Assembly (NCBI GenBank): GCA_023441125.1
Contig: JAEZQV010000232.1
Coordinates: 1-14,871 of the forward strand
DNA: 14,871 bases
Reading direction: 5' to 3'
Source: Bacillota bacterium
GTDB taxonomy: Bacteria > Bacillota_C > Negativicutes > Sporomusales > Sporomusaceae
Shown here in pieces: positions 1 through 6,394 of this stretch. Within the stretch, counting starts at the first letter, position 1. The number at the start of each line of letters is the position of its first letter. The notes under the pieces were generated by a model, which saw only the letters and a program-made list of their open reading frames with translations, searched no databases and was not told the origin of the DNA. Position numbers and translations under genes: made by a program.

Positions 1-590
1 GTGCCAGGCGGTCCAAACAGCAGCACGCCTTTGGGAATACGCGCCCCTAAATCATTAAACTTTTTCGGGTGCTTCAGGAACTCAACAACTTCTTCCAGTT
101 CCTGCTTAGCTTCATCCGCTCCGGCCACATCACCAAAGGTTACCTTGGTTTTATCCTCGCCATGCAGTTTGGCACGCGATTTGCCGAAAGACATAACCCG
201 GTTGCCGCCGCCCTGTGTCTGCTGCATGATAAAAAACCATACCCCGATTAAGAGCAGCATAGGCAGGATGGAGGAAAAAATCGTCGTCCACCAGGGTGGC
301 TGCGGTGGCTGTTCCGCCTTGATGTCTACACCTTTATCCCGCAGCTGGTTGATAAGAGTAGGATCATTGGGGGCAATCGTGGCAAACTCCTGTCCGTCTT
401 TGAGCTTGCCGCGAATCGTGTTGTCGACGATAGTTACCCGTTCGACCTTCTGATCCTCAACCTGCTTGAGAAACTGTGTATAACTGATTTCCTGCTTGGG
501 TGTCGTTCGTGACGAATAGTAGTCGATTATCGAAATGGCAATAATGATAATCAACAGATAGAAACTAACGTTACGAAAAAATTTGTTCAA
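1..590 (-). CDS. ftsH: ATP-dependent zinc metalloprotease FtsH, N-terminal part (truncated by window)
   Basis: FtsH is a membrane-anchored AAA+ protease that unfolds and degrades membrane and regulatory proteins. About 196 codons are visible. The order is a short basic start (MNKFFRN), a first membrane helix at about residues 8-24, an extracytoplasmic domain, a second helix at about 105-122 (ending FFIMQQ), and then the start of the AAA domain with the conserved [15 protein letters not shown] stretch. The window edge cuts the protein inside Walker A, with GPPGT being the last visible residues, so the ATPase core and the HExxH zinc site lie outside. Two TTG codons are adjacent at 593 and 590. 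I chose 590 because it sits 7 bases from the GAGAGGAGGG ribosome site, against 4 for the other. It lies downstream of hpt as in B. subtilis but has its own promoter. The identity is near certain; only the start codon is in doubt. Confidence 0.95.
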   Translation of the reverse strand, partial: MNKFFRNVSFYLLIIIIAISIIDYYSSRTTPKQEISYTQFLKQVEDQKVERVTIVDNTIRGKLKDGQEFATIAPNDPTLINQLRDKGVDIKAEQPPQPPWWTTIFSSILPMLLLIGVWFFIMQQTQGGGNRVMSFGKSRAKLHGEDKTKVTFGDVAGADEAKQELEEVVEFLKHPKKFNDLGARIPKGVLLFGPPG

Positions 591-657
591 CAAGTAGCCC
601 TCCTCTCGCTGGACCACAAAAACTGCGTAAAGAACTTCTTACCACTCATATCGCATA

Positions 658-686
658 ATTATAGCATACTAAGTAAAAATTGACAA
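658..686 (-). promoter_or_regulatory. sigma-A promoter of ftsH (extended -10)
   Basis: On the minus strand there is TTGTCA (686-681), a 17-base spacer and TATAAT (663-658), with TG one base upstream of the -10 box (extended -10). The match is 5 of 6 and 6 of 6 with ideal spacing. It lies 68 bases upstream of the ftsH start, in the 214-base gap after hpt. No convincing terminator was found between hpt and this promoter, so readthrough from hpt is possible as well. Confidence 0.85.
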
Positions 687-804
687 TTAAACAAAAACAT
701 TTATCCGGTAACTATCCCGGCTAAATTCCCAACTTAGCTAGCTGAAGTTTAGAAATTTCCCCGGAAGCTGAACGGCTAACCTGCAAGCCTAAAAGCCAGG
801 TCGG

Positions 805-1356
805 TTATTTCTGATAAGCCTCGGGGCGCAATACCCCGATAAACGGCAAATTACGATACCGCTCCGCAAAATCCAGTCCGTAACCGACGACAAAATAATC
901 CGGGATAGTAAAGCCGTTATAGGCAATCGGCACCTCTACCTTGCGGCGGTCAGGCTTGTTTAACAAGGTACAGATTTTAATACTGGCCGGTTTGCGGGAC
1001 CAGAGATTCTCCATAAGATAGTTTAGGGTCAGCCCCGAATCAATGATATCTTCAACAATAAGCACATGCTTATTTTCCACGTCTTCATCCAGATCTTTCA
1101 AGATCCGGACAACACCGCTGGACGAGGTTGCCGCTCCGTAGCTGGATACCGCCATAAAGTCAACGGCTACCGGCAAATCAATCGCCCGGGCCAAATCCGA
1201 CATGAAGATAACCGCGCCGCGCAATACGCCAATCATTAAAATTTCTTTACCAGCATAATCCGCAGTAATTGCCTGCCCCAATTCTTTTATCCGGGTGGCC
1301 AGTTCAGTCTCGCTAAATAATATTTTCTCCACATCAGCCATCATATTATTACTCAT
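805..1356 (-). CDS. hpt: Hypoxanthine phosphoribosyltransferase
   Basis: The enzyme makes IMP or GMP from hypoxanthine or guanine plus PRPP, in cytoplasmic purine salvage. The protein has 183 residues, normal for the family. The PRPP-binding signature VLIVEDIIDSGLTL lies at about residues 98-111, an EILMIGVLRGAV loop at about 38-49, and the C-terminal PDYFVVGYGLDFAERYRNLP segment holds purine-contacting residues. The ATG at 1356 lies 2 bases after the tilS stop, and its ribosome site GGGAGGA is inside the last tilS codons, so translation is probably coupled. The order tilS-hpt-ftsH is conserved in many Firmicutes. In B. subtilis TilS and HprT are also reported to interact and act on ftsH expression; whether that holds here cannot be seen from sequence. 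Confidence 0.96.
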   Translation of the reverse strand: MSNNMMADVEKILFSETELATRIKELGQAITADYAGKEILMIGVLRGAVIFMSDLARAIDLPVAVDFMAVSSYGAATSSSGVVRILKDLDEDVENKHVLIVEDIIDSGLTLNYLMENLWSRKPASIKICTLLNKPDRRKVEVPIAYNGFTIPDYFVVGYGLDFAERYRNLPFIGVLRPEAYQK

Positions 1357-1358
1357 AT

Positions 1359-2750
1359 TCAGAAATCCTCCCGTTTAGTAATGCTTAACTGCAAGATTTT
1401 TTTCGTCGTGCTGGTAATCCGGCCACGTTCACCCTGGCGATGGCCGGCCACCCAAATGATTTCCTGCTGGTCACAGATGAGTAAAATGGTATCGCGTTCG
1501 GCTGCAGGCACTTTTTGATCAATAAAGAATTCTTTCAGCTTTTTACTGCCGTTTAGACCCAGCGGCCGGAAGCGGTCCCCCGGCTGCCGTGTCCTCACGA
1601 TCAGCGGTAAGCTTAACTGTTCCAGATCAAATACTGCGGTCTGCCGCCCCGGGTAAACCTGACACGCGGTTGCCAGGTTTGCCCCAATGACAAAATCACC
1701 GGCCTGCGTTATCCCCGGCACAGCGAGCGGTACGGCTTCAAGCCCCGCTGGCTTTACCGAAGGTAACTCATGCGAATCGGTTATCAGCCCCAGTTCAACA
1801 CCTGTATAGGTTTTATAGGCGATAAGTCCGCCTGGGAGAGTCAATATCGACCCCACGGTTCCTGATAATACCATAGTAAGTAATTTTTCCACATGGCCAA
1901 AGCTTATTCCTGTTAAAGTTCCACGTTTTTTCTCAATAGCCAGCCGAATTATTTCGCGCTGCAGGGCTTTATGCACGCCGGCCAGCGCCTGACTGCCGAT
2001 AGTAAGCCTGTCCGCTTCCGTCACAACGGTAGTCCATAACCGTTTGGCTTCCTGCCGAAGATAATCATATTCATCCCCGGCCAATGCGGCCAATTGCCAT
2101 ACTGCCTTGCGGATAGCCGGGTTATAATCGGCTTCCAGCGCGGGCAGCAGCATTAGCCGGACACGGTTACGCAGGTAGTCGGTTGCAAAGTTGGAACTGT
2201 CCTGCCGTGGTTTTAGCTGCCAGGCTGCGCAATACTCCTCAATCTCCCGGCGGCTGACAGGCAAAAGCGGCCTGATGATACCGCCGCTGACAGGCTGAAT
2301 GCCGCGCAAACCGCCGCTGCCGGCCCCACGTAGAAAATTAATCAGTACTGTTTCCAGCTGATCGTCCCGGTGATGGCCGGTGGCAATTAAGGCAGCGCCC
2401 CATTCAGCCGCAACCCGGCGCAGATAGCGATACCGCAGCACTCTGCCGGCTTCTTCCGGTGACATTTTATGGGCTTTATAATAAGCCGGTACATCGATGG
2501 CAGTGACGTAACACGCTAGACCCAGGCCGGCCGCAAAGGCGGCCACAAATTCGGCTTCCGCCGCCGCTTCCGGCCGGAACATATGATTAACATGAGCCAC
2601 AGCCAAACTAAAGGAATACTCTGTTCTTAGCCGGTTGAGAATATGTACCAGCGCCAGCGAATCAGGGCCGCCTGAGCAGGCGGCCAGAATACGGCTGCCG
2701 GGGCTGAGCAGGTTATGGCTGTCAACCCAGTTTTTTACAATCATGTGCAT
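1359..2750 (-). CDS. tilS: tRNA(Ile)-lysidine synthetase TilS
   Basis: TilS attaches lysine to cytidine 34 of the CAU-anticodon isoleucine tRNA using ATP, changing both codon reading and charging. The protein has 463 residues. The N-terminal PP-loop ATPase motif SGGPDS is at residues 26-31, followed by AHVNHMFRPEA and the ATGHHRDDQLETVL helix that are typical of the family. The C-terminal domain carries the TilS_C signature GDRFRPLGLNGSKKLKEFF. The ATG at 2750 follows the upstream exporter-subunit stop by one base, with only a weak ribosome site (GGGAA) inside that gene, which suggests translational coupling. ATG three codons in (MIVKNW) is a possible alternative start. The gene is essential in most bacteria. 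Confidence 0.96.
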   Translation of the reverse strand: MHMIVKNWVDSHNLLSPGSRILAACSGGPDSLALVHILNRLRTEYSFSLAVAHVNHMFRPEAAAEAEFVAAFAAGLGLACYVTAIDVPAYYKAHKMSPEEAGRVLRYRYLRRVAAEWGAALIATGHHRDDQLETVLINFLRGAGSGGLRGIQPVSGGIIRPLLPVSRREIEEYCAAWQLKPRQDSSNFATDYLRNRVRLMLLPALEADYNPAIRKAVWQLAALAGDEYDYLRQEAKRLWTTVVTEADRLTIGSQALAGVHKALQREIIRLAIEKKRGTLTGISFGHVEKLLTMVLSGTVGSILTLPGGLIAYKTYTGVELGLITDSHELPSVKPAGLEAVPLAVPGITQAGDFVIGANLATACQVYPGRQTAVFDLEQLSLPLIVRTRQPGDRFRPLGLNGSKKLKEFFIDQKVPAAERDTILLICDQQEIIWVAGHRQGERGRITSTTKKILQLSITKREDF

Positions 2751-2751
2751 A

Positions 2752-3204
2752 TTACTGTTCCCGGCCTTCTACTTGATATTCTGTACTCATGCGCACTAAG
2801 CGATACAGCGTAGAACTTACAAAAATGCCAAAGGCAATGGCACCGCCGGTTAATAAGGTTAACATCCCCATGGCTACCCCTTCGTTAAATTTTCCTTCCA
2901 CCATAAAACGCATGGCGGTGTAGGCCTCCCGTCCCGGTACCAGCGGAATAAAGCCGGGTATAGTAAAAACAGTTGCCGGGGTTTTTAAGGTTCTGGCCAA
3001 AAATTCAGCAACCACCCCAACAGCCATACTGCCCAGGAAATTAGCCATAATACTGCTGATGCCGCTTTGCACGACCAAATACATGAGCATCCACCCGGCC
3101 ACACCGGTCACACTGGCATAGATAAGCCGACTGCGGGGAATGCGGTACAATACACCGATGGCGCTACTCATGGCAAAAACGGCCATTATTTTAATGAACA
3201 GCAT
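2752..3204 (-). CDS. Threonine/serine exporter, small subunit (DUF3815-type, ThrE C-terminal half)
   Basis: This 150-residue integral membrane protein corresponds to the C-terminal half of the ThrE exporter of Corynebacterium, which exports threonine and serine. It is largely hydrophobic with about four or five membrane helices, and the family hallmark PLVPGREAYTAMRFMVEGKF is visible near residue 100. I chose the ATG at 3204 (MLFIKIMAVFAM) because GAGGAGGA sits directly upstream at good spacing. The longer reading frame from 3246 would run 29 bases into the upstream gene and has a charged start unlike this family. It begins 13 bases after the large-subunit stop and almost touches tilS. The two subunits presumably form one transporter; the substrate is inferred from the family and not shown. 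Confidence 0.85.
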   Translation of the reverse strand: MLFIKIMAVFAMSSAIGVLYRIPRSRLIYASVTGVAGWMLMYLVVQSGISSIMANFLGSMAVGVVAEFLARTLKTPATVFTIPGFIPLVPGREAYTAMRFMVEGKFNEGVAMGMLTLLTGGAIAFGIFVSSTLYRLVRMSTEYQVEGREQ

Positions 3205-3217
3205 GGTGTCCTCCTCG

Positions 3218-3976
3218 CTACGCACTGACCGCCAAAATAATAACAACGCCCATTGATACCGCTATCGCCGTCAGCGCCGCTTCAAGACCGCGCGACAGAC
3301 CGCTTAACAGGTCGCCGGCAATGACATCCCGAATGGCATTGGTAATGGCCACGCCCGGTACAAGCGGCATGACGCCGCCCACCACGATGGTATCCGGGCT
3401 GATTTCCGGCCAAATATAGCCAAACTGCATGCCGACCAGAGCAGCCGTCATCCCGCCGAGAAATTCAAAGGTAAACTTTACGCCGTGCAGACGGGAAACA
3501 ATATGGGCGATATAGCGAACAACCAGGGCCGTGGCAAAGGCTGCCAGACTCTCCAATACACCGGCATTTAAAAGAATGGCGGCCGTCCCGCCGACTACCC
3601 CGGAGGCCAGCATGGATGGCAGCAGGGAAAAACCGGTGCGCTCGCGGGAAATCCGGTTCAGATGACAGTATACCGTGTCATAATCAGTCCGCCGGTCAGC
3701 CAAACGACGGGATAACTCGTTCACCTTGGCAATGCGGTCGAGATTAATTGTCCGGTCATGAACCCGCCGCATTAAGGTGCTGGTCCGCCCTTCCCGGTCG
3801 GTAATGGTCAAAAATACGCCGGTAGGTATCACAAAACATTCCGTTTTGACAGCCCCCAGCGCCCGCGCCATGTGAAACATGGTTTCTTCCACCCGGCTTG
3901 TCTCGGCGCCGTTTTTAAGCATAATTTCGCCAGCCAGAATGGTTATGTCTAAAATTTGTTCCAAAAGGATTGACAT
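3218..3976 (-). CDS. Threonine/serine exporter, large subunit (DUF1212-type, ThrE N-terminal half)
   Basis: The protein has 252 residues. It opens with a soluble region containing the family signature LKNGAETSRVEETM (about residues 20-33), which is conserved in ThrE/YjjP-type proteins. About five membrane helices follow from residue 125 onward, including a MPLVPG motif (about 202-207) that mirrors the one in the small subunit. In ThrE of Corynebacterium this domain is fused to the DUF3815 domain; here the two are separate adjacent genes. The ATG at 3976 has GGAGGG six bases upstream. It lies 70 bases downstream of the HgdB-like pair, in the same direction, and is likely part of the same operon. 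A role in exporting threonine or serine, or small dicarboxylic or amino acids more generally, is inferred from the family. Confidence 0.85.
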   Translation of the reverse strand: MSILLEQILDITILAGEIMLKNGAETSRVEETMFHMARALGAVKTECFVIPTGVFLTITDREGRTSTLMRRVHDRTINLDRIAKVNELSRRLADRRTDYDTVYCHLNRISRERTGFSLLPSMLASGVVGGTAAILLNAGVLESLAAFATALVVRYIAHIVSRLHGVKFTFEFLGGMTAALVGMQFGYIWPEISPDTIVVGGVMPLVPGVAITNAIRDVIAGDLLSGLSRGLEAALTAIAVSMGVVIILAVSA

Positions 3977-4046
3977 GCTAACCCTCCGCCAGCCATTTTA
4001 GATGTCAATTCGCGCCATATAAGGCAATTTCCTGCCAAAAAATTCA

Positions 4047-5147
4047 TTATCCAGGTGTTCCCGGTATAGTTTGCCAATGTTTTATTTTACGGTAGTGCAG
4101 TAAATCGATAAAAGCTTCCAGGCGGGTCCTAATTCCCGCCTCACCGGTCTGTTCATCATAAGCCAGTGTCAACACAGGCATATCCACATCCTGGCTTACC
4201 CGGGGCAGAATATTTTTCGCCACCACTTCCGGCATACAGGTAAACGGATATACCTGGATGATGCCGTCAAAACCCTGCTGCTTTTTTAAAAGGGTAAACG
4301 CAATACTTTTCAAACCATGACCGCCGACATAATGCCCCAGATACGGTTCAGCCATAGCTGCCAGCTGCCGGTATAGCTCAAGGTAGCTGCGCCGGCAGAG
4401 AAGGTGTCCCCGCACATAGTCACTTAAAGATATGGTTCTGAATACTTCTACCCCCATCGAACCAAGGCACTGTTCCAGGTTTTGATTGACAAACGGCTCC
4501 AGCATGACATAAATCTCGCCAACCAGAGCTATGCGCAGCGGCGTCGCCCTGTCGTTCAGTTTTATGGTCTGCAATTTAGCCAATAAATCACCGCGCAACG
4601 CTTGCAGTGTCTGGCAGGTTGCCGCCGGTCCGATTGCCGCCACGGCCTGTCGCCAGACAGCCTCTACCGCATTGTCCGCCAGGGCCCGTGGCCTAATTTT
4701 ATGTATTTCCCGCTGGATATCATCCAGGAGATTCATCTTGGCGCCGGCTAACTGGAAAGCCTGGTAGATTTTTCGCCAGCCGGTTTGCGGAGTAAGGGTC
4801 TTAAGCTGCCGGTAAATCCCGCTGATACTCGGTTCAACGGTAATCATCCGGAAAGAGTAACCCAAGTCGGCCAGAATCTGCTGCTGTACAGCGGCGTAAT
4901 AGCCCAGACGGCAGGGTCCGTTACCGCCGCAGGTTACAAGCGTATCGGCGCCTTGTTCGAGGGCCTCAATAAAATTACCCAGGGTCATCTTAAAGGGTAA
5001 ACATACGGTTTCCGGCGAATGCTGCACACCAAGTTCCATCGTTCGCCGGGTCATGGGCGGCGGCGGCAAGATCTCGCAGCCCATAGCGGTGAATAAGGTT
5101 TGCAATACGATGCTCATGGTTCCCATGTGCGGAAAGGTGACTACCAT
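4047..5147 (-). CDS. HgdB / 2-hydroxyacyl-CoA dehydratase-related protein, COG3581-like
   Basis: This 366-residue cytoplasmic protein is of the family usually labelled acyl-CoA dehydratase activase-related. Cysteines that could bind an iron-sulfur cluster are C49 (in ETVCLPFK), C73 and C79 (in TCGGNGPCRLGYY) and C304 (in YPFTCMPEVVA). The C-terminal DEQTGEAGIRTRLEAFIDLL is closely repeated in the upstream protein and resembles the C-terminal helix of HgdB-type subunits. Relatives bind [4Fe-4S] or double-cubane clusters and receive low-potential electrons from an ATP-driven activase; no activase gene is in this window. The ATG at 5147 has GGAGG 8 bases upstream and overlaps the upstream stop by 7 bases (ATGGTAG), so the two are coupled and probably act as a pair. 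The substrate is unknown. Confidence 0.75.
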   Translation of the reverse strand: MVVTFPHMGTMSIVLQTLFTAMGCEILPPPPMTRRTMELGVQHSPETVCLPFKMTLGNFIEALEQGADTLVTCGGNGPCRLGYYAAVQQQILADLGYSFRMITVEPSISGIYRQLKTLTPQTGWRKIYQAFQLAGAKMNLLDDIQREIHKIRPRALADNAVEAVWRQAVAAIGPAATCQTLQALRGDLLAKLQTIKLNDRATPLRIALVGEIYVMLEPFVNQNLEQCLGSMGVEVFRTISLSDYVRGHLLCRRSYLELYRQLAAMAEPYLGHYVGGHGLKSIAFTLLKKQQGFDGIIQVYPFTCMPEVVAKNILPRVSQDVDMPVLTLAYDEQTGEAGIRTRLEAFIDLLHYRKIKHWQTIPGTPG

Positions 5148-6046
5148 CGGCTGTGCCTCCGTTTTATCATATCAGTAAACGCTTCCAGGCGGGTAATAAA
5201 GCCGGCCTCAGCGGTATGTTCATCCAGCGACAGCTGCATGCTGGGAATGGCCAGACGCTGTGCTTGCTGGCGAATGAGCTCCCCGGTTATGGCATCCGGG
5301 CCGCAGCCGAAACAGGTCAGAAAAATAATGCCGTTTAACGGCGGATTACCGGTCATCAACGCCCGGGCTGCACCAAAAACATGGTGGCTGCTTGACCAGT
5401 AGAGCTTTTTTGCCAGCGTGCCTGCCGCCTTGTTAATTTCCTGTTTACTCACCATCTCGGCCGTACAGGCCGCCACCCCCAGCCTGTCCAGTTTTCCCAA
5501 TACATCCAGACTAATCTGCCGGTCATAAATAATGTAGGGATGACCAAGCAGCGCAACCTGCGGCCGGCCGTCCACGGCCCGGCTGGGAAGCGGGCAGCTT
5601 AGGCGCCAGGCCCGAAACCAGGCATATAAACTGGCCGCCAGACTGCGGCCGAACATCCGCCCCACAGCAATAATGGCTGCATATAACTGCCGGCTTCTCT
5701 GGCGCATATCCACATTGATATCGATGACCGGCGGCATATTGCCCGCATTGTTTTTAAGCACATCTGGCATACCAATAATTTTGGGGCAGGTATATTGTCC
5801 CGGGCTAATACTGACCACCCGCGGCATAAACAAATAATCCACCTTATCTTTTAGATAACAGGCATGACCAAAAAGCACTTTGGACGGCAGGCACATTTCA
5901 TCCAGCACACTGCCACAATCCAGCGTCTGCCGGGAAGTTTCCCCGGAAAGCACCACTTCCACTCCCAGTTCGGCCAAAAAACGTTCCAGTACATTCCCGT
6001 ATTGGAAATACATCAGTCCCTGCGGTAAGCCTACACGAATCGTCAT
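5141..6046 (-). CDS. HgdB / 2-hydroxyacyl-CoA dehydratase-related protein, COG3580-like (DUF2229)
   Basis: This 301-residue soluble protein is the partner of the downstream 366-residue protein. It starts with IRVGLPQGLMYFQYG, typical of DUF2229 proteins. Candidate cluster ligands are C44 and C52 (DCGSVLDEMCLPSK), C63, C87 (QYTCPK), and C245/C248 (FLTCFGCGPDA). The end carries DEHTAEAGFITRLEAF, paralogous to the same region next door. In many anaerobes these two domains are fused, together with BadF/HgdC-like ATPase domains, in one very large protein; here they are separate and the ATPase is missing. A stop codon lies two codons upstream of the ATG, which fixes the start as no earlier than 6046. 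The ribosome site is a modest AAGGTGAG about 10 bases away. Its enzymatic role is unknown; an ATP-dependent reductase or dehydratase-type electron transfer is an inference. Confidence 0.72.
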   Translation of the reverse strand: MTIRVGLPQGLMYFQYGNVLERFLAELGVEVVLSGETSRQTLDCGSVLDEMCLPSKVLFGHACYLKDKVDYLFMPRVVSISPGQYTCPKIIGMPDVLKNNAGNMPPVIDINVDMRQRSRQLYAAIIAVGRMFGRSLAASLYAWFRAWRLSCPLPSRAVDGRPQVALLGHPYIIYDRQISLDVLGKLDRLGVAACTAEMVSKQEINKAAGTLAKKLYWSSSHHVFGAARALMTGNPPLNGIIFLTCFGCGPDAITGELIRQQAQRLAIPSMQLSLDEHTAEAGFITRLEAFTDMIKRRHSRW

Positions 6047-6052
6047 ACCGCT

Positions 6053-6217
6053 TCACTCACCTTTACCGGATCTGCGCCGCGCGGCCGCCGGGCGCAGCCC
6101 GCTCCCCCGAATCTGGTTATACATGCGGCCAGCGCCTGTGGCCGGAGCCGTACACATGACGCTACCGGCACGCACGCAACCAGCGTCAGGTCCCAAAGTC
6201 TCTGCATAGGCTTGCAT
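6053..6217 (-). CDS. Possible small protein of 54 residues upstream of the HgdB-like pair
   Basis: I do not recognise this reading frame. It starts at an ATG with GGGAGTGG just upstream and ends 6 bases before the start of the COG3580-like gene, a spacing typical of real operon neighbours. The product starts MQAYAETLGPDAG, has two cysteines, and ends in a basic tail (AARRRRSGKGE). No membrane helix is predicted by eye. The base composition is GC-rich toward the 3' end. It could be a genuine small protein, a leader frame that couples translation, or chance. The antisense strand is also open in part, which weakens the coding case. Confidence 0.3.
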   Translation of the reverse strand: MQAYAETLGPDAGCVRAGSVMCTAPATGAGRMYNQIRGSGLRPAAARRRSGKGE

Positions 6218-6238
6218 CACTCCACTCCCTGCAACTTT

Positions 6239-6267
6239 AAAAACCAGAACACTGCAAAGTGTTCTGG
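6239..6267 (-). terminator. Intrinsic terminator, perfect 10-bp stem with tetraloop
   Basis: A perfect inverted repeat (CCAGAACACT at 6244-6253 and AGTGTTCTGG at 6258-6267) encloses a four-base loop. On the minus strand it is followed by TTTTT (6243-6239). It lies about 90 bases beyond the spoIIE terminator and just upstream of the 54-codon frame, so it is either a second, back-up terminator for spoIIE or a leader terminator (attenuator) of the operon that follows. Confidence 0.75.
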
Positions 6268-6356
6268 CACACCGTTCTCTTCACAGCAATCAATTGTCGT
6301 CCTTGTAGTGTTATTATTGGCGATCATGCCAAATTTATACATCCTGCAGGGTAAAT

Positions 6357-6389
6357 ATAAAAACTCCCGGGGATAGCCCCCGGAAGTTT
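6357..6389 (-). terminator. Intrinsic terminator of spoIIE
   Basis: On the minus strand, a stem of 12 pairs (arms 6389-6378 and 6372-6361, one G-T wobble, C/G-rich core CCGGGG) with a five-base loop is followed by TTTTTATATTT. It begins 6 bases after the spoIIE stop codon, the expected place for the end of that transcript. Confidence 0.87.
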
Positions 6390-6394
6390 CCATG

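Noticed and set aside
1..453. 150-codon plus-strand frame at the window start
   Set aside because: It is antisense to ftsH, whose protein sequence is unmistakable over the same bases.
600..804. Possible terminator between hpt and ftsH
   Set aside because: Short inverted repeats are present (CCTG...CAGG, CCGG...CCGG, and an AGCT palindrome), but none combines a stable stem with a T-run.
3205..3246. 14-residue N-terminal extension of the small exporter subunit
   Set aside because: It overlaps the large-subunit gene by 29 bases. The ATG at 3204 has a strong ribosome site immediately upstream and a start typical of the family.
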